Shown: one piece after another, positions 7,166-13,720 of the stretch
Layout of the letters: each line of letters opens with the position of its first letter
Numbering within the stretch: position 1 is the stretch's first letter
Assembly: GCA_964596105.1 (NCBI GenBank)
Contig: CAZQRT010000028.1
Location: forward strand, 1-16,178
Reading direction: 5' to 3'
Source: CAJUOR01 sp964596105
Lineage (GTDB): Bacteria; Bacillota_I; Bacilli_A; Erysipelotrichales; Coprobacillaceae
Length of the DNA stretch: 16,178 bases
Translations under genes and position numbers: made by a program
The notes under the pieces: generated by a model
Databases searched by the model: none
The model's input: the letters and a program-made list of their open reading frames with translations, nothing else
What the model was told of the DNA's origin: nothing

Positions 7166-9097
7166 CTAAATATCCAGATTTTTCACGAAGCGCGCGTTTT
7201 CCGAGATGAAATCCCGCCGCGGCTCGACTTTTTCACCCATCAGCATATCAAAAATCATATCCGCCATCATGGCGTCGTCAAGCCGCACCCGTAAAAGCAC
7301 GCGGTTTTCCGGATTCATGGTCGTCTCCCACAGCTGTTCGGCATTCATCTCGCCCAGGCCTTTATAGCGCTGCAGGCTGTAGCGGGCATTGGGACCCAGC
7401 GAGGCGATCAGCCTTTCCAGCTCCTTGTCGCCGTACACATAGTGCTCCTGGGTGCCGTGCTTGAGCATGTACAAAGGGGGCTGGGCGATATAGACGTAGC
7501 CCTGTTCAATCAGCGGCCGTAAATAGCGGTACAAGAAGGTCAGCATCAGGGTGCGGATATGCTCGCCGTCAACATCGGCATCGGTCATGATGACGATCTT
7601 GTGATAGCGCAGCTTGGTGATGTCAAACTCGTCATTGATGCCGGTGCCAAAGGCGGTGATCATGGAGAGAATCTCCTTGTTGTTGAAGATTTTATCAACC
7701 CGGGCTTTTTCGACATTCAGGATTTTGCCGCGCAAAGGCAGAATCGCCTGATATTCGCGGTTGCGCCCCATCTTGGCGGAACCGCCGGCGGAATCCCCCT
7801 CGACAATAAAAATCTCGGATAAGGCCGGATCTTTGCTTGTGCAGTCGGCGAGTTTGCCGGGCAGCGAGGAGATTTCCAGAACGTTTTTTCTTCTCGTCAT
7901 TTCCCGGGCCCGTTTCGCCGCCATGCGCGCCCTACTCGCCAGCAGGCACTTGTCCATGATCAGTTTGGCCAGGGCCGGGTTCTCCATTAAAAACTGCTCG
8001 AAAGCATTAGCGAAAATATTGGAGACGATGCGGCGCACTTCGCCGTTGCCCAGTTTGGTTTTCGTCTGCCCTTCGTACTGCGGATCGGGATGTTTGACGG
8101 AAATGATGGCCGTCAGTCCCTCACGGGTATCCTCGCCGGAGAGGTTTTCCTCATCTTTTTTCAGAAAGCCGTTGGCTTTGGCGTAGCGGTTGATGACGCG
8201 GTTTAAAGCGAGGCGGAAGCCTTCCTCATGGGTGCCGCCCTCCTGGGTGTTGATATTGTTGCAGAAGGAATAAATATTGGCCTGGTAGCCGTCATTGTAC
8301 TGCATCGCGATTTCCACCGTGATGCCGTCCTGAACCTGGTCGCAGTAGATGATTTTATCGTGGATCGGGGTTTTGTTTTTATTTAAATAGGCCACGTATT
8401 CCATCAGTCCGCCTTCATAGTGAAACTCGTGGCGGCGCGGCTTGTCAAAGAGGCGTTCATCGTTTAAGATCAGCCGCAGTCCTTTGTTCAAAAAGGCCAG
8501 CTGGCGGATGCGGTCGCGGATGGTCTCGTAATCATAAGTGGTCGTTTCCGTAAAGATTTCCGGGTCGGCTTTAAAGATGATCGTCGTGCCGGTGCGGTCA
8601 GAGTCGCCGATTTTCTGGAAGTCAGCGACCGGGGTGCCGCCGTTTTCAAAGCGCTGGTAGTAAAGATGACCGTCGCGGTGCACGTACACTTCCAGCCAGA
8701 CTGACAGGGCGTTGACCACGGAAGCGCCCACGCCGTGCAGGCCGCCCGAGACTTTGTAGCCCCCGCCGCCGAATTTGCCGCCGGCGTGCAGGATGGTAAA
8801 GATGGTCTCGACAGTGGATTTGCCGGTTTTTTCGTTGCGGCCGGTCGGGATGCCGCGGCCGTTATCGACGACTTTCACGACATCGTCAGGCAGAAGGCTG
8901 ATGGTGATCTCATCGCAGTAGCCGCTCAAAGCCTCGTCGATGGCATTGTCGACAATCTCCCAGACGAGATGGTGCAGGCCGCGCGCCGAAGTCGAGCCGA
9001 TATACATGCCGGGCCGTTTGCGCACGGCTTCCAGCCCTTCCAGCACCTGGATATCTTCATCATCGTAGCTGTGTTCAACTTTTATATTCTCATCCAT
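7166..9097 (-). CDS. gyrB: DNA gyrase subunit B
   Basis: 643 residues, standard for Gram-positive GyrB (no Gram-negative insert). GHKL ATPase: WEIVDNAIDEAL with catalytic Glu47 and Asn51, Asp78 in DNGRGIP, and the lid GGLHGVGASVVNAL (118-131). The transducer carries QTKTKLG (344-350). TOPRIM: IVEGDSAGGSA with Glu433, then TDADVDGEHI with Asp506, Asp508 and Asp510. The C-terminus has QRYKGLGEMN (576-585). ATG at 9097-9095 follows a strong AAGGAGG, and its first bases overlap the recF stop (ATGGATGA, 8 bp overlap), implying translational coupling. Coumarin and quinolone target. The gene lies in its usual place. Confidence 0.98.
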   Translation of the reverse strand: MDENIKVEHSYDDEDIQVLEGLEAVRKRPGMYIGSTSARGLHHLVWEIVDNAIDEALSGYCDEITISLLPDDVVKVVDNGRGIPTGRNEKTGKSTVETIFTILHAGGKFGGGGYKVSGGLHGVGASVVNALSVWLEVYVHRDGHLYYQRFENGGTPVADFQKIGDSDRTGTTIIFKADPEIFTETTTYDYETIRDRIRQLAFLNKGLRLILNDERLFDKPRRHEFHYEGGLMEYVAYLNKNKTPIHDKIIYCDQVQDGITVEIAMQYNDGYQANIYSFCNNINTQEGGTHEEGFRLALNRVINRYAKANGFLKKDEENLSGEDTREGLTAIISVKHPDPQYEGQTKTKLGNGEVRRIVSNIFANAFEQFLMENPALAKLIMDKCLLASRARMAAKRAREMTRRKNVLEISSLPGKLADCTSKDPALSEIFIVEGDSAGGSAKMGRNREYQAILPLRGKILNVEKARVDKIFNNKEILSMITAFGTGINDEFDITKLRYHKIVIMTDADVDGEHIRTLMLTFLYRYLRPLIEQGYVYIAQPPLYMLKHGTQEHYVYGDKELERLIASLGPNARYSLQRYKGLGEMNAEQLWETTMNPENRVLLRVRLDDAMMADMIFDMLMGEKVEPRRDFISENARFVKNLDI

Positions 9098-10160
9098 GGT
9101 CGGTTTCCTCCTTCTTTGTGATATTGATTTTTTCCATTCCGGCGATATGGATATCGCTGGCGGATGTCATCAGCATCTGCACGCCTTCGTCGACGAGGGC
9201 GAAAAGCTGATGCTGGCGCGTTTCGTCTAATTCTGATAACACATCATCGAGCAGTAAAACCGGAAATTCCCCGCTGTTTTTTTTAATCAGCTCGAGCAGG
9301 GCCAGTTTGATGGCTAATACCAGGCTGCGCTGCTGCCCCTGGCTGGCATACCAGGCGGCCGGCTGATCGTCGAGAAAGACGGGAAAATCATCTTTATGGA
9401 TGCCGTACAAGGTTGTCTGGTAGCGGTATTCCCTTTCTTTCTCTTTTTCATAAAAAGCCATGACTTCCGCGAAGCCGTCGGTTTGAGAAAAGAAGGTCTG
9501 ATAGCGGATATTCATGCGCTCGGCGCCGCTCATTTTTTCATAAAGGGACGCCGCGGACTGATTGAGCAGGGTGATGAAATCGTTTCTCATCTTGGCGATT
9601 TCCAGCTCAGAGCGCGCCATGCGGGCGGTGATGATCTCCCAGTAGATATCGTCTCTGCGGCCGCGTTTGTAGTAGCTGTTGCGTTCTTTGAGATCGTGAA
9701 GATAGTCATTTTGTAAAGTGATGTAGCGGGGGTAGAGCTTGGCCAGTTCCAGATCGACCAGACGCCTTCTAAAGCGCGGGGCGCCTTTGATGAAGAGAAG
9801 ATCATCCGGGCAGAACAGCACGGCGTTAAAGCGTCCCGCGAGATCGCTTTGCTTGTTGATGATCTCGCCGTTGTAGCGGGCTTTTTTGCCCTTTTCGAGA
9901 AGGATCATCTCAATCTGGTCGTGACTGTTATGCCTTTGGATATCGCCGCGCACGAGGGCCGCGTCGCGGTTGAACATGATCATCTCGCGGTCGCTGCGGG
10001 CGCGAAAGGATTTGCCCAGCGACAAGAGATAAACCGCTTCGAGCAGGTTGGTTTTGCCGGCGGCGTTGGGGCCGATCAGGGCGGTGCGGGGAGCGTCAAA
10101 CTGAAAAAGGGCTCTTTGGTAATTGCGAAAACCGCTTAAAAACAGCCGCGTGATTCTCAT
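9090..10160 (-). CDS. recF: DNA replication/repair protein RecF
   Basis: 356 residues, close to typical (about 360-370). Walker A is GPNAAGKT (30-37), the ABC signature SQGQQRS (273-279) and Walker B VLLLDDVLSELDE (301-313). RecF is an SMC-like ATPase that, with RecO and RecR, loads RecA on gapped DNA. ATG at 10160-10158 overlaps the upstream yaaA stop as ATGA, and its own end overlaps gyrB by 8 bp. There is no independent promoter, so it depends on the promoter before yaaA. The order dnaN-yaaA-recF-gyrB is the standard Firmicutes one, which confirms the call. Confidence 0.97.
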   Translation of the reverse strand: MRITRLFLSGFRNYQRALFQFDAPRTALIGPNAAGKTNLLEAVYLLSLGKSFRARSDREMIMFNRDAALVRGDIQRHNSHDQIEMILLEKGKKARYNGEIINKQSDLAGRFNAVLFCPDDLLFIKGAPRFRRRLVDLELAKLYPRYITLQNDYLHDLKERNSYYKRGRRDDIYWEIITARMARSELEIAKMRNDFITLLNQSAASLYEKMSGAERMNIRYQTFFSQTDGFAEVMAFYEKEKEREYRYQTTLYGIHKDDFPVFLDDQPAAWYASQGQQRSLVLAIKLALLELIKKNSGEFPVLLLDDVLSELDETRQHQLFALVDEGVQMLMTSASDIHIAGMEKINITKKEETDHG

Positions 10161-10360
10161 CGCGTGACGACGAAGGTGTGATTTTGAAACTTGACCACAT
10201 CGTTAACCGCGAGTTTGCGGCCGCGGCGCGTTTCAATTTCACCGTTCACATAAACCTCGCCCTGCGTGATGACCGTTTTGGCCATGCCGCCGGAAAGCCC
10301 GGTTAATTTCAAAAGCTGCCCGAGGGTGATGTCCGGGGTTGTGATCGTGATTTTTTCCAT
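10157..10360 (-). CDS. yaaA: S4-domain RNA-binding protein YaaA (RlbA-like)
   Basis: 67 residues from ATG 10360, with the S4 fold LGQLLKLTGLSGGMAKTVI, then GEVYVNGEIETRRGRKL. It is the small RNA-binding S4 protein that always sits between dnaN and recF in Firmicutes and was implicated in ribosome assembly in B. subtilis; a molecular role is not established from sequence. A longer reading from GTG 10369 adds only MRT and is less likely, because the Shine-Dalgarno AGGTG (10371-10367) lies 6 bases before ATG 10360 and would overlap the GTG start. It is the first gene of the recF-gyrase operon and its stop forms the ATGA overlap with recF. Confidence 0.93.
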   Translation of the reverse strand: MEKITITTPDITLGQLLKLTGLSGGMAKTVITQGEVYVNGEIETRRGRKLAVNDVVKFQNHTFVVTR

Positions 10361-10363
10361 CGT

Positions 10364-10371
10364 CCTCACCT
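10364..10371 (-). promoter_or_regulatory. Ribosome binding site deciding the yaaA start
   Basis: AGGTGAGG on the - strand. Its AGGTG core lies 6 bases before ATG 10360 and would overlap an alternative GTG start at 10369, so ATG is preferred. Confidence 0.75.
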
Positions 10372-10389
10372 GCTTTTCACTGACAATTT

Positions 10390-10398
10390 ATTATAGCA
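10390..10398 (-). promoter_or_regulatory. Extended -10 promoter of the yaaA-recF-gyrB-gyrA operon
   Basis: TGCTATAAT on the - strand, a consensus -10 with the TGN extension. No good -35 is seen at 16-18 bp, as is usual for extended -10 promoters. It lies 30 bases before the yaaA ATG and after the dnaN terminator, so it should drive the whole run down to position 2317. Confidence 0.75.
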
Positions 10399-10479
10399 TA
10401 TTTGAGCTTAAAAATACAGCGTCATAACCTGTCAGGGAAACATTTTTTCAAGGCCTTTGATATATTTGTCCGGAACAAT

Positions 10480-10508
10480 AAAAAAACGCCATATCGCGAG
10501 ATATGGCG
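10480..10508 (-). terminator. Rho-independent terminator after dnaN
   Basis: On the - strand CGCCATATC pairs perfectly with GATATGGCG (9 bp) around a tetraloop and is followed by seven T. It starts eight bases after the dnaN stop. It separates dnaN from the yaaA-recF-gyrase operon. Confidence 0.92.
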
Positions 10509-10515
10509 CGTTTTT

Positions 10516-11628
10516 CTAGTAGGTGCGAACCGGCAGGACAAGCTGCAGCAAAGACTGGTCTTCAGGGTTGGTGATCAGGATCGGTTTCATGTCGCCGTTG
10601 AAGTTAAAGATGGCGCGGGTGCCGTTTAAAGCCCGCAGCGCTTCGCTGACGTAGCGCGAGGAGAAGGAGATGTTGAGCGGCTCACCGCTGAACTCGCAGT
10701 TGATGAGGTCCTCGTTGACGGAGCCGATCTCCTGGGAGTTGGAATAGACGTGGGTGTTGCCGGTCGTCATGGAGAGTTTGACGATGTTGTTCTCATCGCT
10801 CGATAACAGCGAGGCGCGGTCGACGGCGTTCAAGATTTCCGTGCTGTCGGCGTTTAACACGTGCAAAAAGGTGGTCGGGATGAGGTGCCGGGTGTCCGGG
10901 AAAGCCCCGTCGACCAGCCTGGTCTGCAATTTGTTATCCGCGAAGACGACTAGCAGGGTGCGGGCGCCGATGTAGAGGGTGACATCTTCCGGTTTTTCGA
11001 TCATGCGGGATAGCTCCGTTAAGCTTTTTGCCGGAACCGTGATGTTGAAGGAAAGGTCTTTAGAGACACTCAGCACTTTTTTGGCGAGGCGGTAGGAGTC
11101 GGTGGCGACGCAGGTCAGCTCGCCGTTAGCGGCCTGCATGTTGAGCCCGGTCAGGTAAGGGCGGGCTTCACTGGTGCCGCAGGCGAAGACGGTCTGATTG
11201 ATGAGGTCTTTTAAGACAAAACCGTCCATCACCATCTTCTGGCCGCTTTCGTTCATGGCGATTTTCGGATAATCGTTGGCGCGGGTGCCGTTGAGTTTGA
11301 AGTCGCTGTGGTTGCCGCTGATGCGGGTCAGGGTGCCGTCGATGATTTCCACCGTGACGTACTCGCTGTCCATTTTCCGGATGATTTCGGAAATGTAGTG
11401 GCCGGACAAAACGATTTCGCCGGTATCTTCGACTTTGAGGACGTCCTCTTCGCCTTTTAAGACGGTTTCAATGGCGATGTCGCTGTTGCTGGCGAGAAAG
11501 ATGAGCTGGTCTTTCTGCGCGGTGATCTTGATGCCGGTTAAAGCCGGCAGGGGTGATTTAGCGGACACGGCGCGGCTGACTTTGTTTAAGGCGCTTAAAA
11601 AGGCGCTTCTCAGAACACGAAAATGCAT
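10516..11628 (-). CDS. dnaN: DNA polymerase III sliding clamp (beta subunit)
   Basis: 370 residues from ATG 11628, matching normal DnaN length (about 365-380) and three clamp repeats. The N-terminus MHFRVLRSAFLSALNKVSRAV is typical. Downstream are SPLPALTGIKI, the second-domain TDSYRLAKK and the C-terminus LQLVLPVRTY, which ends the protein-binding pocket. The ring encircles DNA and tethers polymerase and mismatch-repair partners. The frame extends upstream to 11724, but that adds 32 low-complexity residues through an intergenic region; AAGGAG at 11641-11636 lies 7 bases before ATG 11628 and decides the start. Single-gene transcript: terminator downstream, and dnaA upstream may read through, though the separation of 151 bases allows its own promoter. 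Confidence 0.97.
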   Translation of the reverse strand: MHFRVLRSAFLSALNKVSRAVSAKSPLPALTGIKITAQKDQLIFLASNSDIAIETVLKGEEDVLKVEDTGEIVLSGHYISEIIRKMDSEYVTVEIIDGTLTRISGNHSDFKLNGTRANDYPKIAMNESGQKMVMDGFVLKDLINQTVFACGTSEARPYLTGLNMQAANGELTCVATDSYRLAKKVLSVSKDLSFNITVPAKSLTELSRMIEKPEDVTLYIGARTLLVVFADNKLQTRLVDGAFPDTRHLIPTTFLHVLNADSTEILNAVDRASLLSSDENNIVKLSMTTGNTHVYSNSQEIGSVNEDLINCEFSGEPLNISFSSRYVSEALRALNGTRAIFNFNGDMKPILITNPEDQSLLQLVLPVRTY

Positions 11629-11735
11629 TTTTCTTCTCCTTCTTTTATTTATAACTTTTCTTTTATCATCATTATTATCAGCGCGGGGGATTTGGCGGGA
11701 AACGGTTTTTTCGCCTGATATCACGGCATAAAAGC
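11629..11735 (-). other. dnaA-dnaN intergenic region, AT-rich near dnaN
   Basis: Between the downstream DnaA-box cluster and dnaN. It holds a GC-rich run (about 11680-11705) and an AT-rich tract of near-repeats at 11664-11680 that, read on the - strand, is TGATAATAATGATGATA. It could be a DNA unwinding element or part of a dnaN promoter (TATAAA at about 11649-11654), but neither is demonstrated. No gene is seen. Confidence 0.35.
11636..11641 (-). promoter_or_regulatory. Ribosome binding site deciding the dnaN start
   Basis: AAGGAG on the - strand, seven bases before ATG 11628. It excludes the longer reading from 11724, which has no such site. Confidence 0.85.
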
Positions 11736-11779
11736 GGTGGATAATACTGGTGGATAAACGGTGGACAAATAGTGGATAA
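11736..11779 (+). repeat. Cluster of four DnaA-box-like sites downstream of dnaA
   Basis: GGTGGATAA at 11736-11744, GGTGGATAA at 11749-11757, GGTGGACAA at 11760-11768 and AGTGGATAA at 11771-11779. All are in one orientation, with start-to-start spacing of 13, 11 and 11 bases. Each is one mismatch from TGTGGATAA, except the third, with two. The last one abuts the dnaA stop codon. This is the dnaA-dnaN half of a bipartite origin. The 11-base spacing puts sites on one face of the helix. Confidence 0.8.
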
Positions 11780-13102
11780 CTAGCGCAGCATGGCTTTCAG
11801 CTCGATGAGCGCCTCGCGGTAGGCCTCGTTGGTGGCGCTGAGTTTGCTGACTTTTTCCACCGCGCTCATCACGGTGGAGTGGTCGCGGCCGCCGAATTCC
11901 TCGCCGATTTTCGTAAAAGAAAGATTCATCAGGTCGCGGGTCAGATACATCGCGATATGGCGCGCCATGGTGATGTTTGACATGCGGCTTTTGCTGACGA
12001 GCTGGGTGAGGGTCAGATTGTAGTAGTCGGCGACGGTTTTCTGGATGCGTTCCACGGTGAGGATCCCGCTGAAATTGGTCGCGGTATGGTCTTTAAAAGC
12101 TTTGAGGGCGACGTTCATGTCGATGTGGTCGATATTTTCGAGAATGGAATAGAAGATGAGGCGGTTGACGGCGCCTTCGAGATCGCGGACATTTCCGGAA
12201 AAGTTGTTGGCCATGAAGCTGAGGACGTCATCATCGATCGAGTCCATGTCAAAGTTGCGGATTTCCAGCTTTTTTCTTAAGATCGCGTAGGCGGTCTCAA
12301 ATTCCGGGGAGTCGATGCCCACGGAAAGGCCGGAATTAAAGCGGCTGACGAGGCGCTGTTCGAGACCGGCGATGTCCTGGGGCATGCGGTCGCTGGTGAT
12401 GACGATCTGTTTTTTCTGGATGATCATGCGGTTGAAGATCTGGAAGAATACTTCATGGGATTTCTCTTTGCCGGCCAGCCACTGAATATCATCCACTAAA
12501 AGAATATCGATGGCGCGGTATTTTTCGTTGAAGTCGTCAATTTTGCCGAGTTTGATGTGATTGATGTATTCGTCGACGAAGTCCAGGCAGGGAATGTACA
12601 GCACGTTGACATCGCGGCGGTTTTTGCGGATGTAGTTGCCGATGGCGTGCAAAAGGTGGGTTTTGCCCAGTCCCGAGTTTCCATAAATAAAAAGCGGGTT
12701 GAATGATTCACCCGGATTGATCGCGACGGCCAGGCTGGCCGCCTGGGCCAGTTTATTGGAGTTTCCGACGACAAACTGCTCAAAGGTGAATTCTTCCTTT
12801 AAATGGGGATCAATGTAGAGATTGCTCGATTTGGGAAGAGGTTTGCTCATATCGGCCGGCAGGTGGATTTCCAGCTGCCGGCATTCCTGTTCAAAGCGGT
12901 GGCTGATGGCGTTTTTGATGATTTCGCTGTCCATGCTTAAGACCATTTTTTGAAATTCCATCTCCACCAGCAAAACGGCGCGGCCGTTGTGAAAGGAAAG
13001 CAGTTTCGCGTCTTTGTAGAAGGTGTCAAATTTGACTTGATCATTGATCAAAAGCTCCTGGATGTCTTTCAGGCACAGTTCCCAAAGCTCTTGCTGATTC
13101 AT
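11780..13102 (-). CDS. dnaA: Chromosomal replication initiator protein DnaA
   Basis: 440 residues from ATG 13102, a usual length. Domain I is 1-80, domain II is short (80-100), and the AAA+ domain has Walker A GNSGLGKTH (141-149) and Walker B ILLVDDIQW (200-208). The C-terminal DnaA signature runs IGEEFGGRDHSTVMSAVEKV (399-418). It binds 9-bp DnaA boxes, forms ATP-dependent filaments and opens the origin. The upstream extension to 13207 adds a 35-residue non-conserved run; AGGGAGGTGG just before ATG 13102 decides the start. Oddities against E. coli are His382 for the Gln of PRQ, Ser409 for Thr435 and Ser413 for His439 in DNA-contacting positions. It is flanked by box clusters, and its promoter lies in the box-rich region, so autoregulation is likely. 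Confidence 0.98.
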   Translation of the reverse strand: MNQQELWELCLKDIQELLINDQVKFDTFYKDAKLLSFHNGRAVLLVEMEFQKMVLSMDSEIIKNAISHRFEQECRQLEIHLPADMSKPLPKSSNLYIDPHLKEEFTFEQFVVGNSNKLAQAASLAVAINPGESFNPLFIYGNSGLGKTHLLHAIGNYIRKNRRDVNVLYIPCLDFVDEYINHIKLGKIDDFNEKYRAIDILLVDDIQWLAGKEKSHEVFFQIFNRMIIQKKQIVITSDRMPQDIAGLEQRLVSRFNSGLSVGIDSPEFETAYAILRKKLEIRNFDMDSIDDDVLSFMANNFSGNVRDLEGAVNRLIFYSILENIDHIDMNVALKAFKDHTATNFSGILTVERIQKTVADYYNLTLTQLVSKSRMSNITMARHIAMYLTRDLMNLSFTKIGEEFGGRDHSTVMSAVEKVSKLSATNEAYREALIELKAMLR

Positions 13103-13107
13103 GTCAA

Positions 13108-13117
13108 CCACCTCCCT
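13108..13117 (-). promoter_or_regulatory. Ribosome binding site deciding the dnaA start
   Basis: AGGGAGGTGG on the - strand, with its GGAGG core 8 bases before ATG 13102. A longer reading from 13207 would cross the promoter and has no such site. Confidence 0.88.
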
Positions 13118-13124
13118 GGCAAAC

Positions 13125-13153
13125 ATTATATAAAAAAACGGACAAAAAAGCAA
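13125..13153 (-). promoter_or_regulatory. dnaA promoter
   Basis: On the - strand, -10 TATAAT (13130-13125) and -35 TTGCTT (13153-13148), 17 bp apart. The leader would be only about 15-20 bases, just enough for the Shine-Dalgarno. The nearest perfect DnaA box is about 120 bases upstream. Confidence 0.7.
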
Positions 13154-13237
13154 AGCAAAAGAAGGGGTGGGAAACCATTTTGCCGGGGCGCTTTGTTCTC
13201 CCCGCAAAAGATATCGAAAAGCGGCGCGGAAATGAAG

Positions 13238-13268
13238 TTATCCCCGTAAGTTTTCCGCCCGGGGATAA
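13238..13268. repeat. Inverted pair of variant DnaA boxes TTATCCCCG
   Basis: TTATCCCCG at 13238-13246 and CGGGGATAA at 13260-13268 form a perfect 9-bp inverted repeat with a 13-base gap. A second inverted pair (GCGGAAA at 13226-13232 and TTTCCGC at 13252-13258) interlocks with it. Confidence 0.7.
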
Positions 13269-13272
13269 GCAG

Positions 13273-13293
13273 TTATCCACACTTTGTGGATAA
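13273..13293. repeat. Head-to-head perfect DnaA boxes
   Basis: TTATCCACA, the three-base gap CTT, then TGTGGATAA: a perfect 9-bp dyad of consensus boxes, likely a high-affinity double DnaA site. Confidence 0.93.
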
Positions 13294-13322
13294 TGTCTTT
13301 TTTCTTTCTTTTTTGAACCGCG

Positions 13323-13331
13323 TTATCCACA
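13323..13331 (+). other. Perfect DnaA box
   Basis: TTATCCACA, forward, in the origin region. Confidence 0.88.
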
Positions 13332-13387
13332 AAAAAGACACGCGAGAATGATCGAACATCAGCAAATAATTGTTGTTTTCCCCAGAT

Positions 13388-13418
13388 TGTGGATAAGATT
13401 TAAGAACATGGTGGATAA
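13388..13418 (-). other. Two direct-repeat DnaA boxes
   Basis: On the - strand, TTATCCACC (13418-13410, one mismatch) then TTATCCACA (13396-13388, perfect), 22 bases start to start. They are followed on that strand by GGGGAAAA and an AT-rich stretch. Confidence 0.85.
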
Positions 13419-13479
13419 GTGCGGGGAAAATGGGAGCGTGCTTTTTTACCGCAATTAAAGGCATTTTTTCTGATAATGG

Positions 13480-13508
13480 TTGACTTGTGAGGGGCGGTCA
13501 TGTAAAAT
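13480..13508 (+). promoter_or_regulatory. rpmH promoter
   Basis: TTGACT (13480-13485), a 17-bp spacer, then TAAAAT (13503-13508). The start codon is about 40 bases further on. A near-consensus sigma-A type promoter that should drive rpmH and probably the genes beyond. Confidence 0.83.
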
Positions 13509-13549
13509 ATGTGAGCATATGTTGGAAAGAAAGGATCAGGAGGTACACT

Positions 13550-13684
13550 ATGAAAAGAACATATCAGCCTAATAATAGAAAGCATCAGAAGACCCATGGA
13601 TTTCGCGCCCGGATGGCTACGGCCGGGGGTCGCAAGGTCTTAGCACGCCGCCGCCGTAAAGGAAGAAAAGTGTTATCTGCTTAA
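13550..13684 (+). CDS. rpmH: 50S ribosomal protein L34
   Basis: 44 residues, MKRTYQPNNRKHQKTHGFRA, then a highly basic C-terminus (RKVLARRRRKGRKVLSA), the universal L34 pattern. It is part of the large ribosomal subunit. ATG 13550 has an AGGAGGT at 13538-13544, five bases upstream; a longer frame from 13487 would cross the promoter and is rejected. It is the first gene rightward from the origin, followed by rnpA. Confidence 0.98.
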   Translation: MKRTYQPNNRKHQKTHGFRARMATAGGRKVLARRRRKGRKVLSA

Positions 13685-13686
13685 TA

Positions 13687-13711
13687 AAATCCACTTTATG
13701 TGGTTTTTTTT
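13687..13711 (+). terminator. Weak hairpin with T-run between rpmH and rnpA (attenuator-like)
   Basis: CCAC (13691-13694) pairs with GTGG (13700-13703) around TTTAT, and after a T-T mismatch the flanking A run pairs with T. Eight T follow (13704-13711). The stem is weak, so it may only partly stop transcription and set the rpmH to rnpA ratio. Confidence 0.5.
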
Positions 13712-13720
13712 CTAAAAGCA

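Larger units (their letters stand above)
13154..13479. other. Replication origin (oriC), rpmH-dnaA intergenic part
   Basis: This gene-free stretch holds perfect DnaA boxes TTATCCACA at 13273-13281 and 13323-13331 and, in reverse, TGTGGATAA at 13285-13293 and 13388-13396. A one-mismatch box, GGTGGATAA, is at 13410-13418, and two variant boxes, TTATCCCCG (13238-13246) and its inverse (13260-13268), are nearby. A pyrimidine-rich run follows the dyad (13295-13315). With divergent dnaA and rpmH, this is the standard Firmicutes origin position. Open frames here (for example 13273-13464 on -) have no homology signs and run through the boxes; I do not call them genes. Confidence 0.92.

Noticed and set aside
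3606..9716. Many + strand open frames opposite gyrA, gyrB, recF and the amidohydrolase
   Set aside because: They are antisense shadows of well-identified genes, with odd composition and no motifs.
11588..11608. Direct repeat AAGGCGCTT in the 5' part of dnaN
   Set aside because: It encodes conserved DnaN residues (SAFLSAL) and is explained by codon use.
11629..11724. Longer dnaN reading starting at 11724
   Set aside because: The extra 32 residues are charged and lie in the intergenic region; AAGGAG points to 11628 and DnaN then has its normal length.
13103..13207. Longer dnaA reading starting at 13207
   Set aside because: It crosses the -10/-35 promoter and the Shine-Dalgarno, adds 35 non-conserved residues, and the normal N-terminus MNQQELWELC begins at 13102.
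13295..13331. DnaA-trio unwinding motif next to the upstream boxes
   Set aside because: I looked for repeated CTA/TTA-type triplets after each box in both orientations; no run longer than two was found, so I cannot support it.
13487..13549. Longer rpmH frame from 13487
   Set aside because: It runs through the rpmH promoter, and L34 always starts with MKRTYQP-like sequence at 13550.
13273..13597. Open frames on the - strand across the origin (13273-13464, 13400-13597)
   Set aside because: They pass through DnaA boxes and the rpmH promoter, have no Shine-Dalgarno or conserved motif, and one overlaps rpmH antisense.
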